A model generated the notes under the pieces. That model ran no database searches. It was not told the DNA's origin and saw nothing but the letters and a program-made list of their open reading frames with translations. A program made the translations under genes and the position numbers. This document shows, piece by piece, positions 56,875 through 64,000 of a stretch of 64,000 nucleotides of DNA (its first letter is position 1; each line of letters opens with the position of its first letter). Source of the stretch: Mytilus trossulus (Eukaryota > Mollusca > Bivalvia > Mytilida > Mytilidae); assembly GCF_036588685.1 (NCBI RefSeq), contig NC_086384.1, positions 11,670,195-11,734,194 on the forward strand, given 5' to 3'.

Positions 56875-59410
56875 TCAATTAAATGTATAAGATGCAGAAG
56901 AAGCATTCAGACAAAAGGTGTTTGTTGTACCAATGGAAAACACTGGATTCCTTATAGTTGTGACCATTCAACCGAAGATGATATTTACAAAATAGAAAAT
57001 AGTACTAGTGGCAATACCTATACATGCAACAATATTACACCAAATCTGATGTTAAAGTCTCCTCCAAAAATGGAAAGTTTGCCCTCTGCAAGGGACATTC
57101 TAAATGAAGAGCTACAACTAAATTGCTGATAATGTAATGTACAGATATACGGTAATATTATCAACTGTGAAGTTTAACCGTGACCTTGCCACCAAATGTG
57201 TATCACCCGTAAAAAAAGAACGATGATACAAGCATATGTACAAACTGTATAGGCAATATGGACCAAAGAACTGACTTGCCGAACTCCACTGAACAAGATG
57301 ATATGAATATCTAACTACTCCGCTAAATACCAACTCTATGAGGAATGATGATGAAGAAAATACAACTGTGAGTACAATATACAATAACAACACCACATAT
57401 ATATCACTGAAAGATAACATTGTCGATCAACAGAAATTAAACAAGTAGACTGAGTCAAAGAGAGACAAAGATACGTAAACGTGAAGAGGAGGTTAAGTAC
57501 AAAAAAGAATGACAGAAGATTAAAAAAATGCAAGAACATGGTTTCAATCTCACATATCCATAAACTAGACTCTAGAATTAAAGAACTCGAGAGATCAAAT
57601 GAGATACAATACGAATAGATGTACAATTAATACAAAGACCGGGAAGTAATAACCCGTCAATAGTTCACACTAACCATGATGATCAGCATGTTAGTACCCA
57701 AAAGGATAACAACCACTTATTAAACATCTTGCAAGACAGGCCTAGGGGCTCTAACTTTATTCTACGCCAAATAGATACGCAACTTTTCAAGATGGAAGAC
57801 TCTTTTTATTGCGAAAATGACTACACAATCACCATCATCAGGTCAAGTAAAAAATGTAGCTTTACCACTGCAATATAAGGCTAAACAATCTGTCCAAGTA
57901 GATTTAAGTATGAACTTCGAGGAAAACCAAAACTCCCGCACTATCTAGAAATGGCCATCTACCACAATATACTGGCACTAATAATAGTACAGGACCAGAA
58001 ATATTTCATATGATGGGACAACCTGTATAATACAAACCACATCCGAACAATAGCCATCCGCTAAAGAACCCTCAGTTAGATCTGAAATCCTAAATAAACA
58101 CTTCGGTCATGAGACAAAATATACAGCCTCAACTTGGTCACAACATCAGCAACTCTCATGAAAGTCAGGATTACTCTAATAATCCAACCCATCAAAGACC
58201 AACAATGATAGCTACTAACTCTTTTTTAAGAGATGATTCGCAAGTTAACAGAGTGACTTAACATCAAAATACCGAGAAAGTGATAGAGAGCAAAAATAAC
58301 TATCAAAATACTCTAAATATTCCATCTATAAAAACATTAAAACTACAGGTCAATCCTTTCAAGAAATAGAGAAATTTTCGGATATTATATTAATTCATAA
58401 ACATTGGTTTCATTTTGAACTAGAACTATTAAATGAACTACATCCAAAAATAGTAGGTGTCGAACAAGCAGTAGATCCACGTGACCTAATAGCGGCCTCG
58501 CATATACCTCGTTGATAAGGTGGCGTGGCAATACTTAAGCAAAAATCAATAGACGGTTATATTAACCCATTACCTGACGGATCAAGTAGATGACAAGGTA
58601 TTGGATTGGTAATAGATAAACCACAGACAATTTTATCGTACCTTCCTACACAATCCTCAAATGATAGCTATGACATATTTTTAGACTGTTTAGACCAGAT
58701 TTACGAAATTGTACGAAAGAATGGTAGGACCCGTGAGATTATAATCGGAGGAGATCTAAACCCCAATGAAGACCTATGGAATATATCCATTAACAGCAGA
58801 CATAAACAAACACTCAACTTTTAAATGATGGAATGTAAACTGAAAACTAACTCTGAAGGCCTCACATTTATAAATGTAAATGGAAAAGATACATCTGAAA
58901 TTGACTACTTTTTTATTTACTGATCCTTAGTGTGAATCAACTCATCATAGATACCATTACAAAATTTTGTATATACGTCAGACGTGCGTTCAGTCTACAA
59001 AAGACTCATCAGTGACGCTCGAATCCAAAAAAGTTAAAAACGCCAAATAAAGTACGAAGTTGAAGAGCATTGAGGACCAAAATTGCTAAAAGTTTTGCTA
59101 AAAACAGCTAAGGTAATCTATGTTTGAGGTAGAAAAGCCTTAGTATTTCAAAAAATCTAAATTTTGTAAACAATTAATTTATAGATATAACCATATCAAT
59201 GATAATTCATGTCAAAATGACTGATCGATTTATCATCTAATGTATCAGACCATCATCCTATATCAGTGAGAATCAAATGCAACATATCACGGGAACAACA
59301 ATCAATGAACTCTGGAAAACAAACACTCAAAGTTAGATGGAATAAAGTAGACAAATCTAGATATGAAGAGACTATCTAAAGAAATAATGTAGATTATACA
59401 GAAATGTTAA
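56875..59410 (+). pseudogene. Decayed LINE (non-LTR retrotransposon): ORF1 and endonuclease part
   Basis: ORF1 remnants begin with a cysteine-rich, PHD-like finger (SIKCIRCRRSIQTKGVCC, then HWIPYSCDH; 56878-56985) and include a basic coiled-coil region near 57480-57600. An AP-endonuclease-like domain follows at 58378-58920 with DIILIHKHW, GGVAILKQ, the TILSYLPTQSSNDSYD block, IIIGGDLN and FINVNGKDTSEIDYFF. Its C-terminal SDHHPISVRI resumes at 59245. Several stops (for example at 58513) and shifts kill it. The RT domain is absent from the window. Confidence 0.7.
58926..59219 (+). mobile_element. Family C element splitting the LINE endonuclease, with 7-bp target duplication
   Basis: Endonuclease homology stops at EIDYFF and resumes at SDHHP. 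Between them lies a family C copy (aactcatcatagatacc, gactcatcagtgacgctc, agtacgaagttgaagagcat). The repeat ACTGATC occurs at 58919-58925 and again at 59220-59226, which gives the insertion limits. Confidence 0.85.
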
Positions 59411-60079
59411 ACTCTGATAGGATTAATATATAATTGATCACCCTTCAAGCAATGGACCTCTTGTCTGACACTGCAAAACACCTTCACCAATAGAAAACGT
59501 ATAGCAATTTGAAAGATTATTCAGTGTGCACTATATTTTTGATGTTATTTCTTCATAGATAGAGAAAAAAATATTACAGTCATTCCTAAAATAATATACA
59601 AAAAGTAATAAAAGATATAAGTTAAGTTATACTTTGATACGCCAGACGCGTTATATTTACCTAAACAAATATGAAATCAGGTATACGCCCAATCAGAGAC
59701 ATATATACACAGAGATTGGCAACTGTAACAGTGGTCAACGAAATCTAATCCACGACACGCATCTCACGAGACTTTAACGAGATCGCCATATTGATTCTAA
59801 CACGACAAGTACACCACCACGCTTCGAATTTTATTACACATCAAGCATTTCAAAACAGCATAATGTAAGTATATATTTCAATTTTTACTATGAATTACCT
59901 TGTTTTATTCAGTTTGTAGTAGTTATTATTTAAAATATTGAGACGATTAACGTTTTATTGCAGTTTTTAATAATGGTAAAAACTGGGCCGAGATGCACGT
60001 TATGAAAATTTTTAGCACGGTCGTAATTTTTATCAAAACATTTTCATTTGAAGAGGAATAAAACAAATTGTGTGATGAA
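59411..60079. other. Non-coding stretch with repeat pieces
   Basis: 59515-59600 matches the intron 5 repeat at 38130-38200. 59635-59655 (gatacgccagacgcgttata) is a family C scrap. 59693-59725 is an inverted match to 63541-63571. A donor-like taagtat after 59867 could end an untranslated exon, but nothing confirms this. Confidence 0.45.
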
Positions 60080-60091
60080 TTACTTTCCCCA

Positions 60092-61190
60092 GACATATTG
60101 AATTTGCATGTAGAGGTTGTTTTTATCATATGTTCACCCAATTTGATGCAATTTACAATTTAAAATCAGTATTATAGCTGACGGCCATGTTTATTTTCTT
60201 TAATATCAAGACAGACCCCTGTCCATGACTACAGTTTAAAACTTTTCCATCTTCAGAGAATAATTGTTCCCAGCACATTATTTTTTTTCCTATGACATAC
60301 TGAATTTGCATATGGAGGTTGTTTTTATCATATTTTCACCCACTTTGATGTAATTTACAATTAAAAATCAGTATTATAGCTGACTGCCATGTTAACTTTC
60401 TTTAATATCAAGACAGACCCCTGTCCATGGCTACAGTTTAAAACTTTTTCATCTTCAGAGAATAATTGTTCCTAGCTCATTATTTTTTTTCCTATGACAT
60501 ACTGAATTTGCATATGGAGGTTGTTTTTATCATATTTTCACCCACTTTGATGTAATTTACAATTAAAAATCAGTATTATAGCTGACGGCCATGTTAATTT
60601 TCTTTAATATCAAGACAGACCCCTGTCCATGGCTACAGTTTAAAACTTTTCCATCTTCAGAGAATAATTGTTCCTAGCTCATTATTTTTTTTCCTATGAC
60701 ATACTGAATTTGCATAAAGAGGTTGTTTTTATCATATTTTCACCCACTTTGATGCAATTTACAATTAAAAATCAGTATTATAGCTGACGGCCATGGTGTT
60801 TTGTTTCAATATCAAGACAGACCCCTGTCCGTATACACTTGATACTGTAAATTCAGAAATTATTGCGTGCATTTATTATTGATTTTCTCATTTTAAACTG
60901 AAATGCGATTTTAATTTTTACAACTTCTGTTAAGAATCCTGTTAAATCCATTCAAAATTTTTCAAAAAGTGAGTTTTAAACTCTTTCGCATTTTTCGCAA
61001 TAATAAAAACCTTGCATTAATTTCTGAATTTACAGTAGACTTTTCCATCTTCAGAGAATTATTGTACCCAGCACATGCATTACTTTCCTATCATGACAAA
61101 CTGGATTTGTGTATAGAGGTTTTTTTTTTCATTATTTCCACCACTTTGATGACATTTACAATTTTATATATTTTTACATTCAGTATCTGA
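60092..61190. repeat. 202-bp tandem array, five units
   Basis: Units start (gacata.tgaatttgcat) at exactly 60092, 60294, 60496 and 60698, and the fifth starts at 61095. Shared blocks include atttacaattaaaaatcagt, atagctgacggccatgtt, tcaagacagacccctgtcc and ttccatcttcagagaataat. The 397-bp last step equals 202 plus the 195-bp inserted element. The function is unknown and no frame runs through. Confidence 0.85.
60843..61037. mobile_element. 195-bp TIR element inserted in the array
   Basis: Left end tactgtaaattcagaaatta and right end taatttctgaatttacagta are perfect inverted 20-mers. Pairing continues inward (tattattg and its complement). Its length accounts exactly for the extra spacing in the tandem array. 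Confidence 0.85.
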
Positions 61191-64000
61191 CAGCTTTCTC
61201 TTTTTTAACAGGGTCCTGCTTGCTATAAAAGGAGAAAGATGTTGATCAAATTTACCTGTCAGTGCAGCATACAAGAGATATAATATCATACATGGGCTGA
61301 ATGTAGGACTCCCAAGTCTTTCTGATTGAAAATAAGACTTCCTGGCAAACAGGAACAACTAGTGATGACTTTTTCCAAAAGTGACGGCACAGTCATGTTG
61401 TGGACTGATTACTACTATCAATGTGATACTTAAAACTAACAATGGTTATGTAAGAGAGAAAAGTACATGTGCTTATCCTGACTGTAAAATGGATAAAAAA
61501 GCAAATAAATATCTTGTGTTCAACTTCATTAGTCTTATTTATGTTAACAAAATTTACATGTAGATGTATAACAATATGATGTAGTATGATTGCTAATGAG
61601 ACAAGGATTTTCATGTATGACTATCATTAGAAGGCCACTCTATTCACAAATTCCTTCCTCTTCATGGAAAGTAACATATGTAATTGTTTACATAAAATGA
61701 CAAAATGTGTAGGAAAAGAAGCAAGAAATGATCACTCTTCTTCTGTTCACTAGTCTCTTACATTGGTCACCATCTATGTTTGTTTCAGTCCTTTAAAAAA
61801 ATGTCAATGGTGCTTATTTATATTTATCTGTTGTGCTGTGTTGTTTCAGTTTTACATGTCCTCATTCTGTGATCACTATTTCACCTCTCCTGTTTTGAAA
61901 AAATGTTTATGCTAATATTTTCTGCAATAAGTTGAAAAGGCACAGATGCTATGACTAAACAGAAATGTGAGGTATATGTGTCAAGGAGACAACAACCCAA
62001 CGACAACAATATTCTTGGCACATTTATGAATGTTTAAAAATTCTTGTGAAGTTCAAAAGCACATAACGTGTACTTATATTATACCCATGACCTGGTACAT
62101 GTATGTACCTATTGATGCATTCCGTCCTAACTGACACAAGTTGTGGGAAGAGACCAAGCAGTTGATATGCTTATAAAAATCTGATATTAAAATGAATTTC
62201 TGTATAACAAATTCCGGGAATGAGACTTTTATTTAAAACAGATGAGATATTTGTGGTTAAGGTTTAAACAGAAGCAGCAGATGTCAAGGGGCAAATAAAA
62301 AAGTACAAGGTCTTGTAACACAGAGGAAAAAAATAACAAATGAAATGAAAATAACTGCACAGAAAATTACCTTGAACAACATAAACCCACAAAAGATCAG
62401 ATAAAATTTGTACACAATTTTAAATCTTTCTAATTTCAAACTCGAGATTCACTGTGTATATATGTCTCTGGAAAGAGTAAAGATAAGAATGTTGAAATAC
62501 TCCAGTGGTTTATGAAACAAAACATTAAAATTCTACAGTTGAACAGGAACATATATATTAACGTAAGATATATATACTGTTCCCAGAGTTGAGCAGAGCA
62601 TTTTACTGTACTTATGAAACATATTGTTTTTAATCAAAGTCTGTGATATTAAGTCTTTAAAAAAATACAAATAATGACGGATTCATATTCAATGATCTTC
62701 AATATTTCATGGCAGCAAAAAATAGTGATTTCGACAACACTATAATGTACGTTCATTGAGGAAATTTACGCAAATGTTCCATAAATAATTTTATTTTAGG
62801 TCAATCGACAATTAAACATTATAATTAAATTAAAACAGATATAAATTCAGTTTCTCACGAGACAAAATTCGGATACAAAATTCTACTGGCTACATTATTT
62901 TTTATATATATGACAAAGTTGCCTCATTTCTTTTTTTGACATGTTAAAAGACTCTTTTTGTTTTCCTGATTGAATATACACTATAGTATTGCCGAGTGCT
63001 TCTGTTAAAATAAAGTTCTGGTCATGGTTAAAATAGTATGTCAGAATTTGTTAATCTTTAAAAAACAATTGCCAAGTAATAATCCATTTAGAATTCACCT
63101 CCGGTAATATTCAGGTGATCGGAGGGCAATAAATTGCGTAATCGCACACCTGTGAATCAACAATCACAACTCTATTAAGGACCTAATTACCGGAAAATCG
63201 GACACACACAATTTCACTGTGTAATTAAACAAACTATTGCAAAGATATATGCCGTACCGAAAATGTTCTTGTAATAACAATTGAGCATTACCAGATTTGA
63301 AATTTTAATTATAAAATGCATATCATATAACAATATTTTTCTCAATAAATGCTGAAAGATAAATATAACATTCAAGTATTTTTTATTAGAAAAGAAATTA
63401 TAATATGATCTGATATAATTTTCCCATTGCTTTTCTTGATTATCTATCGAGGTTATTCATCCCCGACTTGATTGCATGTTCTAAATTTTATCGACGAGAA
63501 TCTCATTCTGGGCCGCGATCTTTAACGGGATTTCACGGAGTTGCCAATCTCTGTGTATATATGTCTCTGGCCCAATCAATTGCAAACTTGAAAGGCCTTG
63601 AAAACTAAACATTAAAAAATAATAATACAAACTCTGTTCTTATCTAAGGTTATCAATAAAAAAATCTTACTTTTATGTTTGATAATCTCCCTTTGGTCAG
63701 TGATTTGCATTATTTGGTGTTTTGTTTATTTGTTTATTTTAGTTAATTTTGTATCATTAGTGCATTTATAATATTCTAAATGAGATTATTTGTAACTTTA
63801 TGTGATTATTACGGTGGTAGAATGCGGCCATGAAAGAAAAAAATATGTTGTTCCCTCAAAATACTATGTCGTTGCAATTGGAGATCGAGATAAAAAGTTT
63901 CTGACAACAGTAAAAATTTTATTTGTATAATTTGCGTTATTGGTTGATTATGTTTAAAATCTCTGAATATATATCTGAAAAAATAATAACAGATCAGTGT
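61191..64000. other. Non-coding end of the window
   Basis: Small repeat pieces only: an inverted family B scrap (about 61580-61605), an inverted family A scrap (about 61966-62000, gtcaaggagacaacaaccca), and ttgccaatctctgtgtatat near 63541. No exon with convincing splice sites and coding pattern was found. Confidence 0.5.

Overview
The window looks like nuclear DNA of a bivalve mollusc, most likely a marine mussel (Mytilus or a relative). It is AT-rich with low gene density and GT-AG introns of up to 7 kb. It is packed with short dispersed repeats, several of which I recognise from memory of mussel sequence; I could not run a search. Nothing looks bacterial or viral.

Only one convincing protein gene is present, on the + strand. 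Its coding part runs from 22357 to 44922 in seven exons, and every exon junction keeps phase. The predicted protein is about 1768 residues. In order it has a DZIP3-type HEPN domain with an intact R-x4-H motif (RNDWAH), a coiled coil, a STAND-type P-loop NTPase (nSTAND3-like) with Walker A GEPGIGKS and Walker B MFVIDD, a helical linker, and about 30 ankyrin repeats encoded as 99-bp tandem units. This has the layout of an intracellular innate-immune or conflict receptor: a possible RNase effector, an NTPase switch and a repeat sensor. The last exon carries a one-nucleotide frame break at an AAAAGGGG run (41083-41090). Beyond the stop, the ankyrin array continues as a decayed tail (44923-45770) interrupted by a dispersed element.

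Layout: 1-22.3 kb is non-coding and holds transposon debris, namely a small terminal-inverted-repeat (TIR) element with an 8-bp target-site duplication, a broken Penelope-like reverse transcriptase, and copies of about six repeat families. 22.36-44.92 kb is the gene. Its intron 2 holds a 3.3-kb TIR element with a second, palindrome-rich TIR element nested inside; intron 3 holds a decayed LTR-retrotransposon gag-pol with another repeat nested in gag. 44.9-64 kb is again repeats: a second reverse-transcriptase remnant (49.6 kb), a TTAA-flanked foldback element (55.1 kb), a decayed LINE whose endonuclease is split by an element with a 7-bp target-site duplication (56.9-59.5 kb), and a 202-bp tandem array interrupted by a 195-bp element (60.1-61.2 kb).

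Repeat families named below: A (ends near gttgtctctttgacacattc), B (ends near gttgtctcattggcaatcat), C (contains a gactcatcagtgacgctc core), D (ggtggggttcgtgtt core, found after the reverse transcriptase at 4.2 kb) and E (cctgtaccaagtcaggaata core). These labels are mine. I saw no tRNA, rRNA or CRISPR.
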